Assembly (NCBI GenBank): GCA_964492485.1
Contig: CAZBKM010000002.1
Location: 62,001-126,000, forward strand
Reading direction: 5' to 3'
Length of the DNA: 64,000 nt
From: UBA5336 sp964492485
GTDB taxonomy: Bacteria > Pseudomonadota > Alphaproteobacteria > Caulobacterales > Hyphomonadaceae
The notes under the pieces are model-generated. The model was not told where the DNA came from. It ran no database searches and saw nothing but the letters and a program-made list of their open reading frames with translations. Every line of letters starts with the position of its first letter. Positions within the stretch are counted from its first letter, which is position 1. Both the position numbers and the translations under genes were made by a program. Positions 8,660 to 16,692 of the stretch are shown here, one piece after another.

Positions 8660-10927
8660 ATGACGTCCTACACTCAGAAGACACTGCAGCTGGGCCTCGT
8701 CTCCGCCCTGGCATTGGGCCTGGGCCACGCTTCGGCCCATGCCCAGGGCGAGGCGACCGAGGCGCCGGGCGCCGATGAGCGCCGCTTTCAGGCCGTGACC
8801 GTGACCGCCCGACGCCAGGAGGAAACCCTGTTCACGGTTCCGGGCCAGGTCTCGGCCTTCGGCGCCGACACCCTGGTCGAGGACATCGCGGCGGAAAACA
8901 TCGGCGCCCTGCAGGGCAGCGTGCCGAACCTGAACATCGTTCAGGGACGGGGCTCCTCGTCCTCGGCAAACATCTACATCCGGGGCATCGGCCAGCCGGA
9001 TGCGCTTGCGACCTTCGATCCGGCCGTGGGCGTGTATGTGGACGACGTCTACATTTCGCGGATCCGGGGTGCCCTGTTCGATGTCTATGACGTGGAGCGC
9101 ATCGAGGTGCTGCGGGGACCGCAGGGTACGCTCTACGGCAAGAATACCAATGGTGGCGCCATCAAGATCGTGACCCGAAAGCCGGGAGACGAGGTCGAAG
9201 CCTTCGGCAAGCTCTCCTATGGCAGCTACAATGCCGTCGAAGCCTCCGCCAGCGTTTCGGGGCCGCTGGTGAAGGACACGCTCGGTGCAGGTCTCACGGT
9301 CTATCGCGGCACGCGCGACGGCTATGTCGAGGATCCGCAAGGCGACTTCGAGTACAATGACAAGGACACCTGGGCGACCCGGGGCACGCTGATGTGGACC
9401 CCGTCGAGCGACCTGGAGGTGGTCGTGAACGCCGACTACACCGAGGAATCGCCGAGCCTGACGGTGGGCCAGCCGCAAAGCCTTCTGTTCGCGGTCGACC
9501 TGGCCCCGCCGACGCCGGCCGATGCCGTGGTGCCGCTCTTCGTGCCGAGCGGCGAGACGTTCGACTATCTCACCTCCACCGGTCTGGTGCGGGCCGGCGG
9601 TACCGATCTCGAAAACTCGAACGAGCTGACCCATGCCGGCATCGGCGTGACGGCGACCTATGACCTCAACCCGGCCTGGACACTGAAGTCGATCACGGCC
9701 CACCGCGATCTCGACTATACGGACTTCATCGACATTGACGCCACGCCGGTGGAGCTTGGGGACGTGCTGGTCGACGTGGAGCAGGATCAGACCAGTCAGG
9801 AGTTCCAGCTTCTCTACGACGCGGGCGGGGCCCTTCGTGGTGTCGGCGGAATCTTCTGGCTCAACGAGAACGTCGCCTCTTTCCAGCAAGCCTATGCCGA
9901 CGACTTCCTGCTGTTCGGCGGCGTGCCGCTGCCCTTCACGCGGGATATCGAGGACAATCTGAACCTTCATTCCTGGGCGGCGTTCGCCAATCTGGTCTAC
10001 GACGTGACCGACCGGCTCTCGCTCACCGGCGGGCTGCGCTACACCTACGAGCTGAAGACCTATGGCCGCGGCACCTTCACCTCGCTGGCGCCGACCCCCT
10101 TCACGTTCAGCGACAGCGAAAGCTGGTCGGACGTCTCGCCGCTCGTCAGTGTCGACTACCAGTTCGACGAGACGACCTTCGGCTATGCGAAGATTGCCAA
10201 GGGCTTCAAGTCCGGCGGCTTCAACGGACGGGCCAATACGCCCGGTCTCGAGGAGCCGTACGATCCGGAAACCGTATGGTCCTACGAGGTCGGCGCCCGG
10301 AAATCCTCCGCCGACGGCCGTTTCAGCGTATCGGGGGCGGTGTTTTACAACGACTACAAGGACTTCCAGGCCCGTACGGCGCGCGCGACCGGCCCCGGCG
10401 AGTTCGAGTTTCCGGTGTTGAACGCCGGCGAGCTGGAGATCTACGGCGCGGAACTGGAAGCCCAGGCGCTGGTTGGCGAGGCGCTGACCCTCGACGCACA
10501 GATCGGATACCTGTCGGCGGACTACACCGAATTCCTCGACGCCTCGGCGCCGACGGGTGATCGCGCCGACACCGACGAGCCGGCCTTTGCGCCCGACTGG
10601 ACTGCGCGTTTCGGTGCTGCCTATGCCTTCGATCTCGGCGAGCGGGGAACCCTGACACTGGGCGGCGACGCGAACTATCGCGGCGAGCACGCCCTGGCCG
10701 TCGACCAGCAGATCCCGGAGGTCTTCCAGGATGGGTACTGGCTGACGAACGCGCGCATCGTCTGGACCGATCCGGCCGAGGATTGGAGCGTGGGCCTGTA
10801 CGGCAAGAACCTGGCCGACGAGGTCTACAAGACCGACTTCCAGGAATTCTCCTCCGTGGGTGGCATCCGGACAGCCTATTTCGGCGCGCCCCGCACCGTC
10901 ACCTTCCAGGTAACGAAACGCTACTAG
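8660..10927 (+). CDS. TonB-dependent receptor
   Basis: Outer-membrane active transporter, 755 residues, ligand unknown. A signal peptide ends near SAHAQG. A TonB-box-like segment QAVTVTARR is followed by a plug domain (about residues 55-165) with VPNLNI, YIRGIGQPD, VYVDDVYISR and EVLRGPQGTLYGKNTNGGAI. The rest is beta-barrel, ending FQVTKRY with a terminal aromatic residue. The ribosome-binding site is GGGAGGAAAC. The stop codon TAG is itself part of the palindromic repeat starting at 10925. Genes for two hydrolases, a VOC protein and a CoA-transferase follow, suggesting the imported compound is an organic carbon source. Confidence 0.95.
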   Translation: MTSYTQKTLQLGLVSALALGLGHASAHAQGEATEAPGADERRFQAVTVTARRQEETLFTVPGQVSAFGADTLVEDIAAENIGALQGSVPNLNIVQGRGSSSSANIYIRGIGQPDALATFDPAVGVYVDDVYISRIRGALFDVYDVERIEVLRGPQGTLYGKNTNGGAIKIVTRKPGDEVEAFGKLSYGSYNAVEASASVSGPLVKDTLGAGLTVYRGTRDGYVEDPQGDFEYNDKDTWATRGTLMWTPSSDLEVVVNADYTEESPSLTVGQPQSLLFAVDLAPPTPADAVVPLFVPSGETFDYLTSTGLVRAGGTDLENSNELTHAGIGVTATYDLNPAWTLKSITAHRDLDYTDFIDIDATPVELGDVLVDVEQDQTSQEFQLLYDAGGALRGVGGIFWLNENVASFQQAYADDFLLFGGVPLPFTRDIEDNLNLHSWAAFANLVYDVTDRLSLTGGLRYTYELKTYGRGTFTSLAPTPFTFSDSESWSDVSPLVSVDYQFDETTFGYAKIAKGFKSGGFNGRANTPGLEEPYDPETVWSYEVGARKSSADGRFSVSGAVFYNDYKDFQARTARATGPGEFEFPVLNAGELEIYGAELEAQALVGEALTLDAQIGYLSADYTEFLDASAPTGDRADTDEPAFAPDWTARFGAAYAFDLGERGTLTLGGDANYRGEHALAVDQQIPEVFQDGYWLTNARIVWTDPAEDWSVGLYGKNLADEVYKTDFQEFSSVGGIRTAYFGAPRTVTFQVTKRY

Positions 10928-11025
10928 CGCATCTTCAAGGCAATCAGAGTTAGTGAAGATGGGCTATGTTCCTGTTTTCGAGCATTTTATTGACGCGGAC
11001 CGATCCCCGCTTCGCTTGAAAATGC
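10925..11025 (-). repeat. Bipartite palindromic repeat (B then A, reverse orientation)
   Basis: The B half at 10925-10966 pairs GCGCATCTTCA with TGAAGATGGGC; the A half at 10981-11025 pairs AGCATTTT with GAAAATGC. Read on the minus strand, the order A, linker with AACAGGAACATAG, B matches the copy at 16511-16613. The repeat begins inside the stop codon of the TonB receptor and ends about 120 bases before the next gene. Confidence 0.8.
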
Positions 11026-11144
11026 CATAGGCGGCCGGAGGCCCGGTCCCCGCCTGCCGTGCGGGATCGGGCCGCCCCGCTCGTCGAGGCGAGCCGGGTC
11101 GCCGCATCGCCGGACCCGTCCCGCCGAACACCCGGAGCCCCACC

Positions 11145-12017
11145 ATGTCACGCGACATCACCTACACTGCGCCCGACGGGCTCCGCCTCTATGCCCAGGA
11201 CCGCGGTCCCGAGGATGCCCCGCTGACGGTGCTCTGCATTCATGGCCTGACCCGGAACCACAAGGATTTCGGGCCGATGATCGACGCGCTGGACGCGCCC
11301 TACCGTTTCCTCTCCGTCGATGTGCGCGGGCGGGGGCGCTCGCAGCGGGCCAGCGACCCGGCAACCTACACGCCCGCGACCTATGCGGAAGACATGCGCG
11401 CGCTCATCGACCATCTGGGACTGTCCCGGGTCGCCCTCATAGGCACGTCCATGGGCGGGCTGATCGCGATGGTCATGATGCGCAAACACGCCGCAAGGAT
11501 CGCCGGGGTGGTTCTCAATGATGTGGGACCGGTCCTGGAGCCGGCGGGACTGAACCGGATCGCGAATTATGTTGGCCAGGTTGCGCCGCTGGACAGTTGG
11601 GGGGCCGCGCAAGCCGCCGTGGCCGCCGCCCAGACGAGCGTTTACCCCCACTATGGCCCCGAAGATTGGGCCGCGTTCGCCGAGCGGACCTATCGCGAAA
11701 CCGACGACGGCCGCGTGATCCTCGATTACGACCCGGACATCACCCGCACCGTCGGCGACGTGAAGCCGACCTGGCGGACGCGTTTCCTGATGTGGCGCCT
11801 GTTCGCCGCAATGAAATCGCGCCCGCTCCTCATCCTGCGGGGCGAGACATCCGACATCCTGTCCGACAAGGTCGCCCGGCGCATGGCGCGACGCCATCCC
11901 GATGCCACCTACGTCACGGTGCCGGGTGTCGGCCACGCCCCCATGCTGGACGAACCGGCCGCGCGACAGGCCTTGCGGACCTTCCTGGGGCGGCTGGCGG
12001 GCGCCGATTCCGCTTGA
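11145..12017 (+). CDS. Alpha/beta hydrolase
   Basis: 290-residue cytosolic alpha/beta hydrolase. The oxyanion-hole region LCIHGLTRNHKDF is near residue 30, the nucleophile is in GTSMGGLIAM near residue 103, an acidic residue follows LLILRGETSDIL, and the histidine is in VPGVGHAPMLDEP near residue 263. This pattern fits enol-lactone hydrolases, esterases and C-C bond hydrolases; the substrate is not fixed by sequence. It is the first gene of a four-gene run with VOC and CoA-transferase genes, which suggests stepwise degradation of an ester, lactone or aromatic/terpenoid compound. Confidence 0.88.
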   Translation: MSRDITYTAPDGLRLYAQDRGPEDAPLTVLCIHGLTRNHKDFGPMIDALDAPYRFLSVDVRGRGRSQRASDPATYTPATYAEDMRALIDHLGLSRVALIGTSMGGLIAMVMMRKHAARIAGVVLNDVGPVLEPAGLNRIANYVGQVAPLDSWGAAQAAVAAAQTSVYPHYGPEDWAAFAERTYRETDDGRVILDYDPDITRTVGDVKPTWRTRFLMWRLFAAMKSRPLLILRGETSDILSDKVARRMARRHPDATYVTVPGVGHAPMLDEPAARQALRTFLGRLAGADSA

Positions 12018-12073
12018 TCCCTGCCGTCGGGCTGGCAGTCTCGGTAAAAACGGCCGCCAGCGGGAGGGACACC

Positions 12074-12760
12074 ATGATCAAGGCCAATGGTATTCACCAT
12101 ATCGCGGTGATGTCGGGGGATCTGAAACAGCACATCGACTTCTTCTCCGACGTGCTTGGCTGCCGCCTGGTGGGACTGTTCGACATGCATGGGGTGCCCG
12201 GGGCCTTCCATGCCTTCCTTCACCTCAATGATCGCTGCTATTTCTCCATCGTCCAGACACCGGAAACCGGTGACATCCCGATCGAGCTGGGCAAGACCCA
12301 TTCCGGCACAGGCGCGGCGCCCTCGGCTCCCGGTACGATGCAGCACCTGGCGCTTCGCGTGGACAGCGAGGCGGACCTGCTGAACATGCGCGACCGGATC
12401 CGTCACAAGGGGGTCAACGTGATCGGTCCGATCGACCACGGCCTGTGCAAGTCGATCTACTTTGCCGGACCCGACCAGCTCACCCTGGAAGTCGCCGCAT
12501 CCGATGCGGCGATCGATCCCGACCTGTGGATCGATCCGGCTGTCCTGCGCAAGGCCGGCATCAGTGCCGAGGAGGCCGAACGCTACCGCAATCCGGACGC
12601 CTATGCCGGCGAGGGCGGGACGGTGCCCCAGCCGCCCTACGATCCCGCCAAGCCGCATCAGGCCTATCCGGAACGGATGTACCGCCAGATGCTGGACACA
12701 CCGGACGAGGTGCTGAGCCTGGCGGCAAGCTATTCCGAGCCGCCGGTCAAGCCGTCCTAG
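12074..12760 (+). CDS. VOC-superfamily (glyoxalase/ring-cleavage dioxygenase-like) protein
   Basis: 228-residue protein with two vicinal-oxygen-chelate modules. Candidate metal ligands are the histidine in NGIHHIAVMS near residue 9, the histidine in MQHLALRV near residue 99, and the glutamate in LTLEVAA near residue 140, the His-His-Glu pattern of extradiol dioxygenases and glyoxalases. The C-terminal 80 residues are an extra tail rich in prolines and tyrosines. The ATG at 12074 has GGGAGG ten bases upstream; in-frame codons before it belong to the end of the previous gene. A dioxygenase, isomerase or lyase role in the surrounding catabolic operon is inferred. Confidence 0.85.
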   Translation: MIKANGIHHIAVMSGDLKQHIDFFSDVLGCRLVGLFDMHGVPGAFHAFLHLNDRCYFSIVQTPETGDIPIELGKTHSGTGAAPSAPGTMQHLALRVDSEADLLNMRDRIRHKGVNVIGPIDHGLCKSIYFAGPDQLTLEVAASDAAIDPDLWIDPAVLRKAGISAEEAERYRNPDAYAGEGGTVPQPPYDPAKPHQAYPERMYRQMLDTPDEVLSLAASYSEPPVKPS

Positions 12761-12768
12761 GTGGCACG

Positions 12769-13986
12769 ATGACGGACCGCACCGGAACAGACAGCGCCGG
12801 CCCCCTGGCGGGTCTGCGCGTGGTGGAGATGGGCAGCCTCATCGCGGGGCCATTCTGCGGGCAGTTGCTGGGCGACCTCGGCGCGGAGGTCATCAAGCTG
12901 GAGCCGCCGGGCAAGGGCGACCCCATGCGCCAGTGGGGACAGGCCGTCGACGCCGAACGCTCCTACTGGTGGACCGTCATCGCGCGCAACAAGAAGAGCG
13001 TGACCCTGGACCTGCGTACGCTCGAAGGTCAGGCGCTCGCGCGGTCCCTTATCGCCGGAAGCGACATCGTGATCGAGAATTTCCGCCCTGGCACCGTTGA
13101 GGATTGGGGCCTGGGATGGGAGACGCTGAGCGCTGCGAATCCGGGCCTTATCATGGCGCGCGTGAGCGGCTACGGCCAGGATGGGCCGTATGCCAGGCGT
13201 GCCTCCTACGGGTCCATCGGGGAAGCCATGGGCGGGCTGCGCTACCTGACCGGCTATCCAGACCGCCCGCCCACGCGCGTCGGCCTGTCCATCGGCGACT
13301 CGCTGGCCGGCACGTTTGCGGCTCTCGGCTGCCTTGCGGCGTTGCGCGTGCGGGATGCCACGGGGCGCGGGCAAGTGGTCGACAGCGCGATCTACGAAGC
13401 CGTTCTGGCCATGACCGAGAGCCTGGTGCCGGAATATGCCGGCACCGGATACCAACGGGAGCGGTCCGGTGCCTTCCTGCCAAGGATTGCCCCGTCGAAC
13501 GTCTACACGGCGGGCGATGGTGTCGACGTGCTGATCGCAGCCAATCAGGACACGGTCTTCGCCCGGCTTTGCGAGACGATGGGCCAGCCGGCACTCGCCC
13601 GTGATCCGCGCTTCGCCGACCACCATGCCCGCGGCGAGCACCAGGCCGAGATCGACGCGATCATCGCCCAGTGGGCCGCACGGCAGCCCTCCGAGACCCT
13701 GCTTGACCGTCTTGACGCAGACGGCATTCCGGCCGGCCGCATCTACCGCGCCCGGGACATGCTCGCGGATCCGCATTTCACAGCTCGCCAGGCTCTGGTG
13801 GAGGCGATGGTGCCGGGCGTCGGTGCGGTGGTGATGCAGAACGTGGTGCCCCGGCTGTCGGCGACGCCGGGGGCCGTGCGGGCTGCCGGCCCACGACTGG
13901 GCGAGCATACCGAGGGGGTGCTGGGCCCGCTCGTCGAAGGCGGGGCCGATGGCCTGGAGGCCCTTCGGACCAGGGGGATCATCTGA
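12769..13986 (+). CDS. Family III CoA-transferase (CaiB/BaiF type)
   Basis: Predicted to move CoA between acyl groups. The 405-residue protein shows LRVVEMGSLIAGPFC at the N-terminus, DLGAEVIKLEPPGKGD, NKKSVTLDLR, ENFRPGTVEDWGLG, and the likely catalytic aspartate D177 in SIGDSLAGTFAA (aligned by pattern with the aspartate of formyl-CoA transferase). Length is typical. It starts eight bases after the VOC gene and is followed after two bases by another hydrolase, so it is inside one operon. CoA activation of an organic acid from the same pathway is likely. Confidence 0.92.
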   Translation: MTDRTGTDSAGPLAGLRVVEMGSLIAGPFCGQLLGDLGAEVIKLEPPGKGDPMRQWGQAVDAERSYWWTVIARNKKSVTLDLRTLEGQALARSLIAGSDIVIENFRPGTVEDWGLGWETLSAANPGLIMARVSGYGQDGPYARRASYGSIGEAMGGLRYLTGYPDRPPTRVGLSIGDSLAGTFAALGCLAALRVRDATGRGQVVDSAIYEAVLAMTESLVPEYAGTGYQRERSGAFLPRIAPSNVYTAGDGVDVLIAANQDTVFARLCETMGQPALARDPRFADHHARGEHQAEIDAIIAQWAARQPSETLLDRLDADGIPAGRIYRARDMLADPHFTARQALVEAMVPGVGAVVMQNVVPRLSATPGAVRAAGPRLGEHTEGVLGPLVEGGADGLEALRTRGII

Positions 13987-13988
13987 CC

Positions 13989-15158
13989 ATGCAACGCCGC
14001 ACCGATGCGCCTTATGACCGTATCCCCTTCCTCGTCGTGTTCAGGGAGACCTCGCGTTTCAAGGAAACCTATGGCGGTGGCATGGATCTGGTGGCCCTGA
14101 CCTGTCACCATCTGAAACCGGCGATACCGTCGGATACCGTCACCATCTGGTCCCATCCCGTAGGCGGCGGCGCCTATCTGCCGATGATGGGGGCACTGGC
14201 GGCTGCCGGTGTCCACACCATCTGGGCCGATACGCGCTATCGCGGCACAGATTCCGCCCTGATCATGGAAAAGGCCGTATGCGATCTGGGCGCCGTGGTC
14301 CGACATGCCCGGGACAAACTCGGCTACCGCCACGTTGTCCTGGGCGGATGGAGCGGTGGTGGCTCGCTCAGCCTGTACTACCAGGCAGAGGCGGAGGCCC
14401 CCCAGGTGACCGTCACACCGTGGGGCGATCCGCCAGATTTGACGAAACAGGACTTCCCTCCGGCAGACGCCATGATGCTGGTCGCCGCCCACCATGCACG
14501 TCACGTGACCTTTACCGAATGGATCGACCCGTCCGTGCTCGACGAGCGCGATCCCGAAGCCCGCGACCCGGAGCTGGACCTTTACGATCCGGCAAATCCG
14601 AACCAGCCGCCCTATGACACCGCGTTCCTGGCCCGCTACCGCGCCGCACAGATCGACCGCAACCGCCGCATCACGGCCTGGGTCCGTGACCGCCTCGAAA
14701 GGTTTCAGGCGTGCGGCGAGACGGATCGGGAGTTTGCCTTCGTGGTGCACCGCACAATGGCCGACCCGAAATGGCTCGATCCCACCATCGACCCGAACGA
14801 CCGACCTGCGAACTGGTGCTATCTGGGCGACCCCAGGACGGTGAATGACGGGCCCGTCGGCCTGGCCCGCTTCTGCACCCTGCGCTCCTGGCTTTCGCAG
14901 TGGAGCTATGACGAAGCCCGCGGGGACGGCGTGGCGTGCGCCCGCCGCGTGTCTGTGCCGGTGCTGGTGGTCGGCAACACCGCCGATGACGGCATCACGC
15001 CGGAGCATACGCACCGCCTCCACGACGCCGTTCCCCATGACAACAAGGCGCTGCGCTGGATCGAGGGCGCCAACCACTATTACCTCGGACAGCCGGAGAA
15101 GTCTGCAGAGGCGGCAGGCGCCTGCGTGGACTGGTTGCGCACGCAAGGGCTCATCTGA
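13989..15158 (+). CDS. Alpha/beta hydrolase of a larger type
   Basis: 389-residue hydrolase without a signal peptide. The nucleophile motif is LGGWSGGGSLSLYY near residue 120, an acidic residue is in VVGNTADDGITPEH near residue 335, and a histidine is in IEGANHYYLGQPEKS near residue 358. The N-terminal region has SHPVGGGAYLPMM, a likely oxyanion-hole loop. The long cap region (about residues 150-300) has no motif I recognise. It is the last gene of the run starting at 11145; two different hydrolases in one pathway suggest hydrolysis of both an entry ester and a later intermediate. Confidence 0.82.
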   Translation: MQRRTDAPYDRIPFLVVFRETSRFKETYGGGMDLVALTCHHLKPAIPSDTVTIWSHPVGGGAYLPMMGALAAAGVHTIWADTRYRGTDSALIMEKAVCDLGAVVRHARDKLGYRHVVLGGWSGGGSLSLYYQAEAEAPQVTVTPWGDPPDLTKQDFPPADAMMLVAAHHARHVTFTEWIDPSVLDERDPEARDPELDLYDPANPNQPPYDTAFLARYRAAQIDRNRRITAWVRDRLERFQACGETDREFAFVVHRTMADPKWLDPTIDPNDRPANWCYLGDPRTVNDGPVGLARFCTLRSWLSQWSYDEARGDGVACARRVSVPVLVVGNTADDGITPEHTHRLHDAVPHDNKALRWIEGANHYYLGQPEKSAEAAGACVDWLRTQGLI

Positions 15159-15254
15159 GCGCGCTGGGGGCATGGCATGATCAAGATCAAGGGCACGACA
15201 CATCGGCCGGGCAATAACCGCGCATCGGATTGGCATCGCGCAGGGAGATGATGG

Positions 15255-15626
15255 ATGGACACGGTCGAAGCACTGTTGAAGGGCACCGTCGCGGAACTTG
15301 ATCGCCTGCTGAACGCGCGCAATGTGCTGGGTGAACCCATCGAACGCGATGGCACCATGATCATTCCACTCGTCAGCTTCGGATTTGGGTTCGGCGCCGG
15401 TGGAGGGAGCGACAAGTCCGGCCCGGGCGCGGGTACAGGAGCGGGCGGCGGGATCAAGCCCATGGGTGCAATCATCATCGATCGGGATGGCGCAAGGGTC
15501 GAGGGGATGAAAGGCGCCGCCGCCAGCCTCGCCGAAGCCATCGGCGACGCATTGGTCCAGTCGCGCAAGGACAAGAACAAGGAGAACGCAGCAGCGCCGG
15601 GATCCGGAGAGTCGGGCGCTGGCTGA
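15255..15626 (+). CDS. GerW/YtfJ-family protein
   Basis: 123-residue protein of the family named after Bacillus spore protein YtfJ (GerW). It has the hallmark order: an N-terminal helix TVEALLKGTVAELDRL, then IERDGTMIIPLVSFGFGFGAGGG with a glycine-rich loop, and GAGGGIKPMGAIIIDRDG. The C-terminus is charged and helical. The ATG at 15255 is the only one of three nearby ATGs in frame and has GGGAG 12 bases upstream. No other sporulation gene is visible, so the role here is unknown. The DUF2953-like gene follows after six bases, the pairing known from Bacillus ytfI-ytfJ. Confidence 0.85.
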   Translation: MDTVEALLKGTVAELDRLLNARNVLGEPIERDGTMIIPLVSFGFGFGAGGGSDKSGPGAGTGAGGGIKPMGAIIIDRDGARVEGMKGAAASLAEAIGDALVQSRKDKNKENAAAPGSGESGAG

Positions 15627-15632
15627 CGCGCA

Positions 15633-16208
15633 ATGAGCCTGCTCGGATGGATCCTGCTCGGCCTGCTCGTTACGCTGCTTGTCGCGTGCCTGGCGGTGCT
15701 GCTCACCCCTACCAGGATCTCGATCGAGATGATGTCAGGCGTGTCTGGTCCAGCGGTTCGGATGCGGGTGGCATGCTTTTGGGGCCTAGCCCCCTCCATA
15801 GCGGTCTCGCCGCCTCCCCGGCCGCGAAAGTCTGACCCGATGCGCCGGAAGAAAGCCCATCGCCGCCATCCATCCGGTGGTCGAGGTGAGAAGGGCAGGA
15901 TGCGGCGCCTCGCAGCGGCCGTGCCTGACGTCCTCGCCGGGCTGATCCGGCCCGTCAGGCTTGAGCACCTTGCGGGACGGGCCGAGATTGGCCTGGCCGA
16001 CCCGGCAGATACCGGCCGCCTGTATGGATACCTGACGCCGGTCCTGTATGGCTTACCCCATAGTGCGCCCGATACGATCCAGATCACGCCGCGTTTCGAC
16101 GGACCCCATGCCGAGGGGCACGTCGAGGTGCGTCTGCGCGTTGTCCTCGCAGCGTGGATCCCACCCGGTCTCCGCTTCGGCTGGCAAGCCTTCGGACCGC
16201 CAGGATGA
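15633..16208 (+). CDS. DUF2953-like (YtfI-type) membrane protein
   Basis: 191-residue protein with one N-terminal membrane segment (LLGWILLGLLVTLLVACLAVLL), a basic, proline-rich middle (residues about 60-90) and a C-terminal part with GLADPADTGRLYGYLTPVLYGLP, which resembles the conserved GTGDPxxTGxLYG stretch of DUF2953 proteins. In Bacillus the DUF2953 gene ytfI sits next to ytfJ/gerW; the same pair here supports the call. Its stop overlaps the next start (ATGA at 16205). Function unknown. Confidence 0.7.
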   Translation: MSLLGWILLGLLVTLLVACLAVLLTPTRISIEMMSGVSGPAVRMRVACFWGLAPSIAVSPPPRPRKSDPMRRKKAHRRHPSGGRGEKGRMRRLAAAVPDVLAGLIRPVRLEHLAGRAEIGLADPADTGRLYGYLTPVLYGLPHSAPDTIQITPRFDGPHAEGHVEVRLRVVLAAWIPPGLRFGWQAFGPPG

Positions 16209-16462
16209 CCCGTCTTCGATTGGACCCTGTTGCAGCGTATGCCGGATGCCGACTGGCAGTCGCCGTGGAGTTACGTGTGAGCCGGTCCGGGCTAGGCCAT
16301 GCCGCCAGTCTTGCCGGCGCAAAAACACCTTGGGCCATTCTGATCGAGGACTCTCGGGGTCTGCGAGTGTTCGATCTCGAAGGCCGTATCGTCGACGCGC
16401 AGGCCTTCGACCGCACCTTTCCCGGGCTCATTGAGCAATTCAAGGACGGTCGGGTGTCTTGA
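16205..16462 (+). CDS. Small hypothetical protein, third gene of the GerW operon
   Basis: 85-residue cytosolic protein starting MTRLRLDPVAAYAGCRLAVA at an ATG that overlaps the stop of the DUF2953-like gene by four bases. The C-terminal half (PWAILIEDSRGLRVFDLEGR) looks folded, with alternating hydrophobic residues. I do not recognise the family. The overlap and good codon use support a real gene. It is followed by a palindromic repeat and a convergent gene. Confidence 0.65.
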   Translation: MTRLRLDPVAAYAGCRLAVAVELRVSRSGLGHAASLAGAKTPWAILIEDSRGLRVFDLEGRIVDAQAFDRTFPGLIEQFKDGRVS

Positions 16463-16510
16463 GGCCGGTTCGGCGAATTCGATCTCAACTGCAGTCGACA
16501 CGCGGTTTAA

Positions 16511-16613
16511 AGCATTTTCGAGCGAAGTGGGCACCGGTTCGCGTTAAGAAAATGCTCAAAAACAAGAACATAGCGCATCTTCACTGACTCCGGTTGACTT
16601 GAAGATGCGTTAG
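16511..16613 (+). repeat. Bipartite palindromic repeat (A then B)
   Basis: The A half at 16511-16556 is bounded by AGCATTTTC and GAAAATGCT and has the core GAAGTGGGCACCGGTTCGCG. A linker with AACAAGAACATAG leads to the B half at 16571-16612, bounded by CGCATCTTCA and TGAAGATGCG. This is the cleanest copy of the element and is used as its reference orientation. It lies between the convergent small gene and TIR gene. Confidence 0.85.
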
Positions 16614-16692
16614 GAACGGTTGCGACATCCACGGCTTCAGGACGGATCGAACGCGCCGCGCCTCGTAAGCTTGCCAGGCGATCGGGTGGCCC

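Noticed and set aside
8591..10690. 699-codon open frame on the minus strand
   Set aside because: Antisense to the TonB receptor at 8660, which has a strong ribosome-binding site and domain motifs.
15255..16208. Sporulation locus
   Set aside because: GerW and DUF2953 are named from Bacillus, but no sigma factor, cortex or germination gene is present and the rest of the window is Gram-negative.
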